64,000 nucleotides of DNA from Streptomyces tauricus (GTDB taxonomy: Bacteria > Actinomycetota > Actinomycetes > Streptomycetales > Streptomycetaceae), in NCBI RefSeq assembly GCF_014650955.1, contig NZ_BMVY01000031.1:41737-105736 (forward strand), written 5' to 3'. The notes beneath the pieces are model-generated. The model was given only the letters and a program-made list of their open reading frames with translations. It did no database searches and was not told the DNA's origin. Made by a program: the position numbers and the translations under genes. Shown in pieces: positions 6,644-14,444 of this stretch (position 1 is its first letter; every line of letters starts with the position of its first letter).

Positions 6644-7927
6644 TCAGACCGTGGCGGCGTCCGCCCCGCCCAGGTCGACCATCCCGGCCGTCAGCGTCGC
6701 CCCGTCCGCCGGGTCGATCAGGATGAACGCGCCGGTGCGGCGGCAGTCGGCGTAGTCGTCGAGCGGGAGCGGCTCGGCGGTGCGCAGGGTGATCCGGCCC
6801 AGATCGTTCGCGGTCAGCCCGGCCTCACCCGCGGTCAGCTCCCGCACGATCGCCTTCACCGTGCGGGTCGTGTGCCTGACCAGGACACGGTCGCCGACAC
6901 GCAGCGGACGGTCGGCCAGATGACAGACGGCGGCCCGGACGTCCCGGGTGAGCGCGGGCGCGTCCGGCCCACTGGTGATCATGTCGCCGCGGGAGACGTC
7001 GAGGTGGTCCGCCAGGCGCAGGGTCAGCGACTGCGGCGCGTACGCCTCGCGGACCTCTTCACCGAGTACGTCGATGCCCTCGATCGCGGACGTTCCGCCG
7101 GAGGGGTGGACGGTCACGCGGTCGCCCACGCGCAGTGAGCCGGAGGCCAACTGACCCGCGTAGTGACGGGCCTCCCCGTGCCGGATCACGTACTGGACGG
7201 GGAAACGGGCGGGTGCGCCGGTCGGATCGCCGCCGACCGGGACGGACTCCAGATGGGCGAGCAGCGCGGGGCCCTCGTACCAGTCCGTGCGCGCGGAACG
7301 CTCCACCACGTTGTCCCCGGTCAGCGCGGACACGGGGATCGGGGTGAAGCCCGGCAGGTCCAGCTCGGCGGCGTGGCCCGCGAAGTCCTCGACGATCCGG
7401 TCGAACTCCTTCGCCTCGTACCCGACGAGGTCCATCTTGTTGACGGCGAGCACGATGTGCGGGACGCGCAGGAGGGCGGCGATCGCGGCGTGGCGGCGGG
7501 TCTGCTCGACGACTCCGTTGCGGGCGTCGACGAGGATGATCGTCAGTTCGGCGGTGGAGGCGCCGGTGACCATGTTGCGGGTGTACTGCACATGGCCGGG
7601 GGTGTCGGCGAGGATGAAGCGCCTTTTCGCGGTGGCGAAGTAGCGGTAGGCGACGTCGATGGTGATGCCCTGTTCGCGTTCGGCGCGCAGGCCGTCGGTG
7701 AGCAGGGCGAGGTCGGGGGTGTCCTGGCCGCGGTTGCGCGAGGCGTGCTCGACGGCTTCGAGCTGGTCGGTGAGGACCGACTTGGAGTCGTGGAGGAGGC
7801 GTCCGACGAGGGTTGACTTTCCGTCGTCGACGGAACCGGCCGTCGCGAACCGGAGCAGCGTCGTCTCGGACAGCTGCTCGACCGACAGCGGCTCGATGGG
7901 CTCGGTGGGCTCGATGGTGCTCGTCAT
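6644..7927 (-). CDS. cysN: Sulfate adenylyltransferase subunit 1 (GTPase subunit)
   Basis: The regulatory GTPase half of the two-subunit ATP sulfurylase. It couples GTP hydrolysis to adenosine 5'-phosphosulfate (APS) formation by CysD. EF-Tu-like motifs are all present: the P-loop GSVDDGKST (residues 31-39), DTPGHVQYTRNM, and NKMD. Beta-barrel domains follow. At 427 residues it is the stand-alone type, without the APS-kinase domain of CysNC fusions, in keeping with the separate cysC in the same operon. It is the last gene of the six-gene minus-strand sulfation operon and begins 2 bp after the cysD stop. No cysH or sulfite reductase gene is near, so the APS made here is more likely destined for PAPS and sulfation than for cysteine synthesis. 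Confidence 0.95.
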   Translation of the reverse strand: MTSTIEPTEPIEPLSVEQLSETTLLRFATAGSVDDGKSTLVGRLLHDSKSVLTDQLEAVEHASRNRGQDTPDLALLTDGLRAEREQGITIDVAYRYFATAKRRFILADTPGHVQYTRNMVTGASTAELTIILVDARNGVVEQTRRHAAIAALLRVPHIVLAVNKMDLVGYEAKEFDRIVEDFAGHAAELDLPGFTPIPVSALTGDNVVERSARTDWYEGPALLAHLESVPVGGDPTGAPARFPVQYVIRHGEARHYAGQLASGSLRVGDRVTVHPSGGTSAIEGIDVLGEEVREAYAPQSLTLRLADHLDVSRGDMITSGPDAPALTRDVRAAVCHLADRPLRVGDRVLVRHTTRTVKAIVRELTAGEAGLTANDLGRITLRTAEPLPLDDYADCRRTGAFILIDPADGATLTAGMVDLGGADAATV

Positions 7928-7929
7928 GG

Positions 7930-8889
7930 CTAGAAGTACCCCTCGCGCTTGCGGTCTTCCATCGCGGCCTCGGACATCTTGTCGTCGGCACGGGTGGCAC
8001 CCCGCTCGGTGAGCCGGGAGGCGGCGATCTCGGTGATCACGGCCTCCAGGGTGGTGGCGTCGGAGTCGACCGCACCCGTGCAGGACATGTCACCGACCGT
8101 GCGGTAGCGCACCAGGCGCCTCTCCACCGTCTCGCCGTCCTTGGGTCCTCCCCAGTCGCCGGCGGTGAGCCACATGCCGGCGCGCTGGAAGACGTCCCGT
8201 TCGTGCGCGAAGTAGATCTCGGGCAGGTCGATGCCCTCCCGGGCGATGTACTGCCACACGTCCAGCTCGGTCCAGTTGGACAGCGGGAAGACCCGGACAT
8301 GCTCGCCGGGGGCGTGGCGGCCGTTGTAGAGGTTCCACAGCTCGGGACGCTGGCGGCGCGGGTCCCACTGGGAGAACTCGTCCCGCAGGGAGAACACGCG
8401 CTCCTTGGCGCGGGCCTTCTCCTCGTCGCGGCGCCCGCCGCCGAACACGGCGTCGAAGCGCTCGGCCTGGATCTTCTCCGTCAGCGGCAGCGTCTGCAGC
8501 GGGTTGCGGGTCCCGTCGGAACGTTCTTTCAACACACCACGGTCGATGTACTCCTGTACGGAGGCCACATGGAGCCGCAACCCATGCTTCTTGACGGTGC
8601 GGTCCCGGTAGTCCAGGACTTCCGGAAAGTTGTGTCCGGTGTCCACATGGAGAAGGGAGAAGGGCACCGCGGCGGGCGCGAACGCCTTCAGCGCGAGGTG
8701 CAGCATGACGATGGAGTCCTTGCCGCCGGAGAAGAGGACCACCGGCCGCTCGAACTCGCCCGCCACCTCACGGAAGATGTGCACCGCCTCGGACTCCAGC
8801 GCGTCCAGGTGGCTCAGGGCGTACGGGCGCACGGCCTCCGCTGCCGCCGGCACAGTCGTCGTCGCCGGCACTGTCGTCGTGGTACTCAC
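7930..8889 (-). CDS. cysD: Sulfate adenylyltransferase subunit 2
   Basis: The catalytic subunit of ATP sulfurylase (ATP + sulfate -> APS + PPi), acting with CysN. The PP-loop SGGKDS is at residues 54-59 (FERPVVLFSGGKDSIVMLHL). The family segments LLHVDTGHNFPEVLDYRD, GGRRDEEKARAKER and FPLSNWTELDVWQYI are intact. GTG 8889 is chosen because it overlaps the cysC stop as GTGA, giving 319 residues. The frame stays open further upstream but only as a shadow of cysC. The N-terminus is a Thr/Val/Pro stretch (STTTTVPATTTVP) encoded by a duplicated 15-bp segment and is unlikely to be part of the fold. Confidence 0.95.
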   Translation of the reverse strand: MSTTTTVPATTTVPAAAEAVRPYALSHLDALESEAVHIFREVAGEFERPVVLFSGGKDSIVMLHLALKAFAPAAVPFSLLHVDTGHNFPEVLDYRDRTVKKHGLRLHVASVQEYIDRGVLKERSDGTRNPLQTLPLTEKIQAERFDAVFGGGRRDEEKARAKERVFSLRDEFSQWDPRRQRPELWNLYNGRHAPGEHVRVFPLSNWTELDVWQYIAREGIDLPEIYFAHERDVFQRAGMWLTAGDWGGPKDGETVERRLVRYRTVGDMSCTGAVDSDATTLEAVITEIAASRLTERGATRADDKMSEAAMEDRKREGYF

Positions 8890-9458
8890 ACCAACCCCCT
8901 GGCCGCCAGCACCGCGTGCACCGAGTCGGCCGACTCCTCGGGCGTCTGCGACCGCGTGTCCAGCGCGAGCGCCGGGTCGAGCGGGGGCTCGTAGGGGTCG
9001 TCGACCCCGGTGAGCCCGGTCAGCCGGCCGGCGGCCTGCCGCGCGTACAGGCCCTTCACATCGCGCTCGCTGCACAGCTCGACGGGTGTGGCGACATGCA
9101 CCTCGATGTAGGGCGTCCCGCTCGCCTCGTGGCGCTTGCGCACCGCCTCGCGGCTGTCGGCGTACGGGGCGATGACGGGGACGACGGCGAGGACGCCGTT
9201 GCGGGCCAGCACCTCGGCGACCAGGCCGATCCGCTGCACGTTGGTGTTGCGGTCCTCGCGGGAGAAACCGAGTCCCGCGGAGAGGAAGCGGCGGATCTCG
9301 TCGCCGTCGAGGACCTCCACGCGATGGCCCTCGGCGCGCAGCCGGCCGGCGAGGAAGCGGGCGATCGTCGTCTTGCCCGCGCTCGGCAGCCCGGTGAGCC
9401 AGACCGTGGCCCCCTGGGCGGTGGGAGGCTTCTGACGGCCCCTTGCCGTGGTGGTCAT
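8886..9458 (-). CDS. cysC: Adenylylsulfate kinase
   Basis: Phosphorylates APS to PAPS, the universal sulfate donor for sulfotransferases. The 190-residue product has the P-loop GLPSAGKTT (residues 23-31), the DGDEIRRFLSAGLGFSREDR segment that binds APS, and the lid region DVKGLYARQAAG. ATG 9458 overlaps the stop of the glycosyltransferase gene (ATGA), and its own stop overlaps the cysD start (GTGA). A short basic tail precedes the P-loop. Placement between a glycosyltransferase and cysD indicates PAPS production in step with glycan modification. Confidence 0.95.
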   Translation of the reverse strand: MTTTARGRQKPPTAQGATVWLTGLPSAGKTTIARFLAGRLRAEGHRVEVLDGDEIRRFLSAGLGFSREDRNTNVQRIGLVAEVLARNGVLAVVPVIAPYADSREAVRKRHEASGTPYIEVHVATPVELCSERDVKGLYARQAAGRLTGLTGVDDPYEPPLDPALALDTRSQTPEESADSVHAVLAARGLV

Positions 9459-10780
9459 GCGTGGTGTCCTTTCGCGGCGTCCGCGGTGCGGTGCCGTGGT
9501 TCGGGGAGGTCGGAGTCGGGGGAGATCCCGGGAGCGAGGCCGTGACCGTGGCCGTTGCCGGGCTTGCCGCCGAGTTCGCTGAACAGGGCCTCCCAGCGCG
9601 GGTGCACCGCGTCCGGCCCGTACGAGGCCGCCGTCAGCACGGCCGCGACGCCCATGTCGGCGCGCAGCGCCCGGTCGCCCATCAACTTGGCCATGGACGC
9701 GGCGAGCGCCTCGGGGTCCTCGGGCGGTACCAGCAGGCCGTCGACGCCGTGGGTGAGTACGTCCGAAGGTCCGGTCGGACAGTCGAAGGCCACCACCGGC
9801 AGCGAGTGGCTCATCGCCTCGATCATCACCATCGGCAGTCCCTCGAAGCGTGAACTGAGTACGTAGAAGGAGGCCTTGGCGAGTTCGTCGTCCAGGCGGT
9901 CCGTGTGACCCATCAGGAGCACATGGTTGTAGAGGTGGTGCTCCTCGATGAGCGCCCGCAGCTCGGTCTTCTTCTCGCCGCTGCCGTAGATCCTCAACTG
10001 CCAGTCGGGGTAGGCCTCGACGAGCTTCGCCCACGCGGGGATCAGCAGGTCGAAGCCCTTCTGCGGGAACAGCCGCCCGGCCGCCACCGCGATCTTCGAC
10101 CGGTGGTCCGAGGGGATCTGGTCGAGGGAGTGCACGGCGTTGGGGATGCGGACCACCCGGGTTCCGGGCAGCAGTTGCTCGTACTCCTCGCGGTCCCGTT
10201 CCGTCAGGACGGCGACCGCGTCGAAGCGCGAGTAGGTCTCCCGGATGCGTCGCTGCACATCACGCTTGTGCGTGCCGTGGTTCATGTGTTCCTGCGCCAC
10301 CCGCACCACGCCGCCCGTCGCGTGCTCCGCGGCGAGGAAGTTGAGCGCGGGCCGGGTGGTCACGAGGATGCCGTCGCACAGCGAGGAGAGGTACGCGATC
10401 AGCCGCTGCTCCACGTACCGGTTGAAGTACCGGTAGCCGAACTCGCCCGACGGGATGTGCCGTGCGGGCCGCTCGGTCAGCCGCCCGCGGCGCCAGTCCC
10501 GCCAGCGGCCGGTCACGCCCTGGCCGGGGGAGTGGGCGCTCTCGCGCAGGTCGACGACCGTGCTGACGCGGACGCGCGGGTCGAGCGGGAACTGGATGTC
10601 GTCCCGGCGGCGCAGCGCGCTCACCAGCTCGACCTCCCAGCCCGCCTGCACCAGGGAGTTGGCCTGGTTCATCACCGTACGGATGGTGCCGCCGCGGCCG
10701 TAGGCGTGCAGCAGGAGATAGCGGACCTTCGGCCGTCCGGTCGCGTCCGTCCGGTGTCCGGCGGTCTGATGGCCGGTCAT
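9455..10780 (-). CDS. GT4-type glycosyltransferase in sulfation operon
   Basis: A 441-residue GT-B glycosyltransferase. The N-terminal domain has a glycine-rich acceptor-side loop (LLHAYGRGGTIRTVMNQA). The C-terminal domain has the family-4 donor-binding features AAGRLFPQKGFDLLIPAWA, the basic GEKKTEL region and the E-x7-E motif (RFEGLPMVMIEAMS). The closest-looking relatives by eye are TagE/GtfA-like enzymes that glycosylate wall teichoic or secondary polymers. ATG 10780 overlaps the stop of the small upstream gene, and the stop overlaps cysC. No membrane helix is seen, so it would act at the cytoplasmic face. The donor sugar and acceptor cannot be read from sequence. Confidence 0.85.
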   Translation of the reverse strand: MTGHQTAGHRTDATGRPKVRYLLLHAYGRGGTIRTVMNQANSLVQAGWEVELVSALRRRDDIQFPLDPRVRVSTVVDLRESAHSPGQGVTGRWRDWRRGRLTERPARHIPSGEFGYRYFNRYVEQRLIAYLSSLCDGILVTTRPALNFLAAEHATGGVVRVAQEHMNHGTHKRDVQRRIRETYSRFDAVAVLTERDREEYEQLLPGTRVVRIPNAVHSLDQIPSDHRSKIAVAAGRLFPQKGFDLLIPAWAKLVEAYPDWQLRIYGSGEKKTELRALIEEHHLYNHVLLMGHTDRLDDELAKASFYVLSSRFEGLPMVMIEAMSHSLPVVAFDCPTGPSDVLTHGVDGLLVPPEDPEALAASMAKLMGDRALRADMGVAAVLTAASYGPDAVHPRWEALFSELGGKPGNGHGHGLAPGISPDSDLPEPRHRTADAAKGHHA

Positions 10781-11187
10781 GAGGCGGCTCCGGTACGGCA
10801 CTCCAGGGAGAGGTTGTCCTTCACCGTGTAGTACGGGCGCACGCGCAGACCGCGTACGTGCTGCTCGGGAAAGACCATGATCTTCTTCTTGCCGTGGATG
10901 TCGTCGAGTTGCCGTCCGGCCCTCAACCGGGCTTCGCCGTCGGTGAGATGGATGTCCCACTCCTCGATCCCGACGGGGTCCGGCGTCATCAGGTCGGCGA
11001 TGGGCAGTTCACCCTCGAAGCGGTCGCCCTTCACATGCGCGGGGTAGTCGAGGGGGCGGCCGGTGTGGCCGCGGCGGGTGAGCAGCAGCCGCCAGTCGCC
11101 CTCGGCGGACCGTCCGTGGATGCGGCCGACGAGCCGCACGCGCCCGTCGCGCGGCCACACCTCCGCTATCTCGGCGTGCGGCTTCAC
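10777..11187 (-). CDS. Uncharacterised small protein of sulfation operon
   Basis: Unknown function. The 136-residue product starts at GTG 11187, which overlaps the sulfotransferase stop (GTGA). An ATG at 11211 is possible but would overlap more. It looks beta-strand rich, with no signal peptide or membrane segment and no cysteine cluster. Alternating hydrophobic stretches (RVRLVGRIHG, DWRLLLTRRG, EEWDIHLTDGEARLRAG) end in YYTVKDNLSLEC. That ending resembles the non-catalytic beta domains attached to some teichoic-acid polymerases and glycosyltransferases. The fixed position between sulfotransferase and glycosyltransferase, with overlaps on both sides, suggests an accessory or acceptor-binding subunit. 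This role is inference. Confidence 0.65.
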   Translation of the reverse strand: MKPHAEIAEVWPRDGRVRLVGRIHGRSAEGDWRLLLTRRGHTGRPLDYPAHVKGDRFEGELPIADLMTPDPVGIEEWDIHLTDGEARLRAGRQLDDIHGKKKIMVFPEQHVRGLRVRPYYTVKDNLSLECRTGAAS

Positions 11188-12152
11188 GAGCTGTATCCCC
11201 AGGCCGCGCACATGGGCCGCAGCAGCTCCGGGATCTCGTCCTCGGCGGGCAGCGCGCGTCCGCTCTGCACCTGGCCGGTACGGATCTTGTCCCGCCAGTC
11301 GCCGAGGCCCTTCACGACCTGGGTGTCGTCGCGGCGGCCGTAGTCGAGCATCGACGGTTCGAAGCCGACGTCGAGGAACGCGCAGAGGCCGCGCATCTCC
11401 TTCTCGGCGTCGGCGGTGAGGTCCTCGTAGCGCAGGGTGTAGTGGCCCCCGTGACTCTCGTTGCCTCCGTGGCTGTCAGTGTCCTCGTGGTCCTCGTGGT
11501 CCTCGTGGTCCCCGTGGCCGGCGGTGGCCGCGTTGCGGGCGTTGTCGACGGCCTTCATGTAGCGCAGGGCGTCGGCCGCGGCCTCGTCGAAGGTCCGCTT
11601 GTCGGGGTCGCCCTCGTGCCAGGACCGGGCGATGGACACCGGGTGGCGGAGCAGGAAGACGAAGCGGGCGTCGGGCCAGCAGTCCCGGATGCGCCGGTGG
11701 ACGAAAGCGTTGCTGGGCGTCTTCTCGACCAGGACGTCCTTGCCCGACCTGACCAGCTCGCGGTGCATGACCCGGTCCCAGAGCAGATGCTCCAGGTCGC
11801 CGCGCTCCAGGTCGAGGGCGCTCATGGCGCGCCGCGAGAGCCTGCTGCCGAAGTCGACCTCGAGGCGGCGGATGTGCAGCTCGTGGGGGGAGTGCAGCCG
11901 GGGGTGCGCGTTCAGGAGCATCCGCAGCAGCGTCGAGCCGGAGCGTACGGGAGACATGATGAAGACCGGCCGCCGCAGCAACCGGTCCGTGGCGAGATCT
12001 CCGGGGGCCGGACATCGGTACACGGGCGTGGGCCGCTTGCCGGGTTTCGCCCCGGCCTTGTTCGGCTGCGGCGGCGCGGCGGGGGTGGCCCGGCGCACCT
12101 GAAGGCCGGTGGTGGCGGAGAGCGCCCGGTTCAGATTGCCCATCAGACTCAT
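11184..12152 (-). CDS. PAPS-dependent sulfotransferase
   Basis: Transfers the sulfuryl group of PAPS to an acceptor, probably a glycan given its operon. The 322-residue product has the 5'-phosphosulfate loop in FIMSPVRSGSTLLRMLLNAHP and the 3'-phosphate-binding motif in FVFLLRHPVSIARSW. VEKTPSNAFVHR is typical of carbohydrate and Stf-like sulfotransferases. A His/Asp/Glu/Gly-rich insertion (roughly GHGDHEDHEDHEDTDSHGG) interrupts the region before LRYEDLTAD and is encoded by 9-bp tandem repeats. ATG 12152 is chosen; ATG 12143, three codons in, is an alternative. It is the first gene of the operon that ends with cysN. There is no signal peptide, so sulfation would be cytoplasmic before export. 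Confidence 0.88.
   Translation of the reverse strand: MSLMGNLNRALSATTGLQVRRATPAAPPQPNKAGAKPGKRPTPVYRCPAPGDLATDRLLRRPVFIMSPVRSGSTLLRMLLNAHPRLHSPHELHIRRLEVDFGSRLSRRAMSALDLERGDLEHLLWDRVMHRELVRSGKDVLVEKTPSNAFVHRRIRDCWPDARFVFLLRHPVSIARSWHEGDPDKRTFDEAAADALRYMKAVDNARNAATAGHGDHEDHEDHEDTDSHGGNESHGGHYTLRYEDLTADAEKEMRGLCAFLDVGFEPSMLDYGRRDDTQVVKGLGDWRDKIRTGQVQSGRALPAEDEIPELLRPMCAAWGYSS
11481..11516. repeat. 9-bp tandem repeat, four copies, in sulfotransferase gene
   Basis: Four units of GTCCTCGTG (the last is GTCCCCGTG) encode the HEDHEDHED-type acidic-histidine insertion. A likely slippage-prone microsatellite that keeps frame. Confidence 0.9.
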
Positions 12153-12235
12153 GCGTCCCGACGCTAAGTAAGGATTATGAGAAGAGGGACTGAGCGACCT
12201 GAGCGTTGCCTTAGCGACTGGGTTTGTGTCGCACG

Positions 12236-13078
12236 TCACATGGGTTCGGGTTTGGGGGCGTCCCCGGGCGCACCCGCGAAGACCGCCCCGGCATCGCGCA
12301 GCCGCTCGTGCAGAGCGCGGAAGACGGCGGCGGAGCGGGCGCCGGGCCAGTCCGGGGGCAGCAGTGAGGGGGGCAGTCCCGGATCGGTGTACGGGAGGTG
12401 GCGCCAGGAGTCGAGGGCGAGCAGGTAGTCGCGGTAGGCCTCCTCCTCGGGGGTGTCGGCCCTGCTCTCCCACTCGTGCAGCACGCGCGCGTGCCGGTCG
12501 AGGAACGCCTCGTGCTGTTTGGCGATCCCGGCGAGGTCCCACCAGCGCGCGACCGCCTCGGCGGTCGGCGCGTACCCCAGGTGCGCGCCGCGGAACAGGT
12601 CCACATACGCGTCCAGGCGCAGCCGTTCCAGGGTGTGACGGGTCTCTTCGTAGAGGCGGGCCGGGGCGATCCACACGCCGGGGGCGGCCGTTCCGAAACC
12701 GAGGCCGGCCAGGCGTGAGCGCAGTACGTGACGTTTCTGCCGCTCGGACTCCGGCACGGAGAACACGGCGAGGACCCAGGTGTCGTCCTCGGGCGGCGAG
12801 GCCGCGTAGACCCGGCGGTCGCCGTCGTCGAGGAGTTGTCGCGCGTCCGGCGACAGGACGTACCCGGCGGCGCCGGCCGCTGTACGGGCCGGCAGGAGCA
12901 GTCCGCGGCGTTTGAGTCTGGACACCGACGACCGTACGGAGGGGGCGTCCACGCCGGCCGCGGCGAGAAGCCGGATCAGCTCGGCGACGGGTACGGGGCC
13001 GGGGGCGAAGCGGCCGTAGGCGCCGTAGAAGGTGACGATGAGGGACCGGGGGGCGTGCTGCTCGGACACGTCGATCAC
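12236..13078 (-). CDS. PaaX-family transcriptional regulator
   Basis: A 280-residue repressor of the PaaX type. The N-terminal winged helix lies at about residues 10-75 (SLIVTFYGAYGR ... SVRSSVSRLKRRGLLLP). The central and C-terminal PaaX domains follow (DDTWVLAVFSVPESERQKRHVLRSRLAGLGFG and GVWIAPARL). PaaX itself responds to phenylacetyl-CoA, but no paa catabolic gene is adjacent, so the ligand is unknown. It could control its own gene or the neighbouring sulfation operon that starts 84 bp after its stop. An inverted repeat 67 bp upstream of its start is a candidate autoregulatory site. Confidence 0.9.
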   Translation of the reverse strand: MIDVSEQHAPRSLIVTFYGAYGRFAPGPVPVAELIRLLAAAGVDAPSVRSSVSRLKRRGLLLPARTAAGAAGYVLSPDARQLLDDGDRRVYAASPPEDDTWVLAVFSVPESERQKRHVLRSRLAGLGFGTAAPGVWIAPARLYEETRHTLERLRLDAYVDLFRGAHLGYAPTAEAVARWWDLAGIAKQHEAFLDRHARVLHEWESRADTPEEEAYRDYLLALDSWRHLPYTDPGLPPSLLPPDWPGARSAAVFRALHERLRDAGAVFAGAPGDAPKPEPM

Positions 13079-13144
13079 TCTAGATCGTCACCGTCACGCG
13101 AGATCACCATCCGGTCTCAGCGGGGGTCGCATCGGGAGCGTATC

Positions 13145-13162
13145 GACTGTATGACGACAGTC
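13145..13162. promoter_or_regulatory. Candidate operator upstream of the PaaX-type gene
   Basis: Inverted repeat GACTGT-N6-ACAGTC, 67 bp before the PaaX start on the minus strand. Its size and position fit a repressor dimer site; the assignment is inferred. Confidence 0.5.
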
Positions 13163-13240
13163 AACACTCCGCGATAGCCCGTGACGGTCCGTGGTAGCCC
13201 GCGGTGGTCCTTGACGGTCCGCGACGGTCAGGCGGTAGGC

Positions 13241-13333
13241 GTCCGAACGATCAGGCGGTGGGTGTCCGAACGGTCAGGCGGTGGAGGTGTCCGAACGGTC
13301 ATGCGGTGGGGGCGTCCGAACGGTCAGGCGGCG
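13241..13333. repeat. Tandem repeat downstream of and into the DUF5999 gene
   Basis: Four copies of GTCCGAACGGTCAGGCGGTG-like units start at 13241, 13264, 13289 and 13314 (period 23-25 bp). The last copy overlaps the final codons of the DUF5999 gene, so the array may have grown out of its 3' end. Confidence 0.85.
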
Positions 13334-13545
13334 ATGGCCAGTTGCTCGACCGGCACCCGGTGCGGAGCGACGACCCGTCCGTCGGGCAGGAGCGCGCCGG
13401 TGTCGTCGAAGACGATCGCGCCGTCGCACAGCAGGTACCAGCCCTGCTCGGGGTGCGCGGAGACGATGTGCGCGTCGGAGCGGTGCGCACCGTCCGAGCG
13501 GTCGGAGCGGGCGGCGGACGGGCACGAAGACTGGTGAGAACACAT
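13324..13545 (-). CDS. DUF5999 family small protein
   Basis: A 73-residue protein starting MCSHQSSCPS and containing HPEQGWYLLCDGAIVFDDTGALLPDG, the characteristic core of the Streptomyces DUF5999 family. ATG 13545 has a good GGAGG site 6 bp upstream, better than an in-frame start 20 codons earlier. Function is unknown. Two N-terminal Cys and a His in MCSHQ...C could form a metal site. An Arg/Ser/Asp insertion (SDRSDGAHRSD) is longer than I expect for the family. Confidence 0.85.
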   Translation of the reverse strand: MCSHQSSCPSAARSDRSDGAHRSDAHIVSAHPEQGWYLLCDGAIVFDDTGALLPDGRVVAPHRVPVEQLAIAA

Positions 13546-13680
13546 GGTGGGCCTCCACGTGCGAGGAGTCGGGCGGCGTTTTCGTCGCCCGTATGGATAG
13601 ACCATGCGCCCGCCGCGAACTCATCGGAACAGCCGGAAGGGAAACGTGACAACACGCGGACAACACTCGGACGAGTCCAG

Positions 13681-13727
13681 GACGGACGGTGCGGACTCGC
13701 CACGGACGGACGGTGCGGACTCGCCAC
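13681..13727. repeat. 24-bp direct repeat upstream of the DUF6299 gene
   Basis: Two copies of a 23-bp sequence beginning GACGGACGGTGCGGACTC start at 13681 and 13705. They lie in the 256-bp gap between the divergent DUF5999 and DUF6299 genes. Confidence 0.8.
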
Positions 13728-13801
13728 CAAAGGAGTGAGGATCACGCCTGCGGACGCGCCGGGCCGGTACCTGTGGAGGCCCCACTCCAGGAGGTATTCC
13801 G

Positions 13802-14293
13802 ATGCGATTGCACCAGGTCATGGGCACAGCCGCCGGTGCGGCGCTGTTGCTGGCCGCCGCTCCGTCCGCGGGCGCGCTGCCCCAACAGGCCGCGTCCGCC
13901 GAGCCGGTGGGCCTTGCGGAGACGGTGACCGTCGACCCGACGGCCCGTCTCGCCGCGGACGGCACCGTCACCCTGTCCGGTACGTACCGCTGCAAGGGCG
14001 GTACGGGCCCGGTCTTCGTCAGCTCCTCCCTGAGCCAGGACAAACCCTCCCTCAGCCAGGGCGACTCGTCCCTGGGCCACGGCGGGAACGGTGTGCGCAA
14101 GGGCATCGGCAGCACCACCGCGGTCTGCGACGGCGCCGAGCACCGCTGGACGAACACCGAACACACCGACCGGGGCCGCTTCGCGCCGGGCGCGGCGAAG
14201 GTGGAGGCGTCGCTCATGGAGCTGCGCTCCTCGGGTCTGCCGCTGCCGATGTTCCGTGCGGCACGGGAACAGGACGTCACGCTCGTCAGCTGA
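13802..14293 (+). CDS. Secreted DUF6299-type protein
   Basis: A 163-residue exported protein. A Sec signal peptide (about residues 1-26, ending PSAGALP/QQA) is followed by a beta-rich domain with VTVDPTARLAADGTVTLSGTYRC and a second Cys in TTAVCDGAEHRWT, so one disulfide is likely. This matches the DUF6299 family of small secreted Streptomyces proteins; function is unknown. An AGGAGG ribosome site lies 7-8 bp before ATG 13802. The middle contains a duplicated SLSQ(D/G) segment. The gene stands alone and ends at a strong hairpin shared with the convergent membrane-protein gene. Confidence 0.8.
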   Translation: MRLHQVMGTAAGAALLLAAAPSAGALPQQAASAEPVGLAETVTVDPTARLAADGTVTLSGTYRCKGGTGPVFVSSSLSQDKPSLSQGDSSLGHGGNGVRKGIGSTTAVCDGAEHRWTNTEHTDRGRFAPGAAKVEASLMELRSSGLPLPMFRAAREQDVTLVS

Positions 14294-14399
14294 CGTCGGT
14301 CCACGAAGCCGTCGAGGGGCCGACGTCGGCTGACGTCGGCTCAGGTCGGCCGGCGTCGTGCCCCGGCCGCCTCGTGATCCGGTCCGCGTCACGAGTTGG

Positions 14400-14437
14400 C
14401 CGCTCCTCCGGGCCCCGCGAGAGGTCCGGAGGAGCGG
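14400..14437. terminator. Bidirectional hairpin between the DUF6299 and membrane-protein genes
   Basis: Perfect 12-bp arms CCGCTCCTCCGG / CCGGAGGAGCGG with a 14-nt loop lie between two convergent genes. There is no U-tract, as is common for Streptomyces. Confidence 0.75.
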
Positions 14438-14444
14438 GGCCGGT

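Noticed and set aside
6644..9458. cysNDC as ordinary assimilatory sulfate reduction genes
   Set aside because: No cysH, sulfite reductase or sulfate transporter gene is nearby, while a sulfotransferase and glycosyltransferase overlap in the same operon.
13241..13333. Possible CRISPR-like array
   Set aside because: Units are contiguous tandem copies of 23-25 bp without unique spacers, and no cas genes are present.
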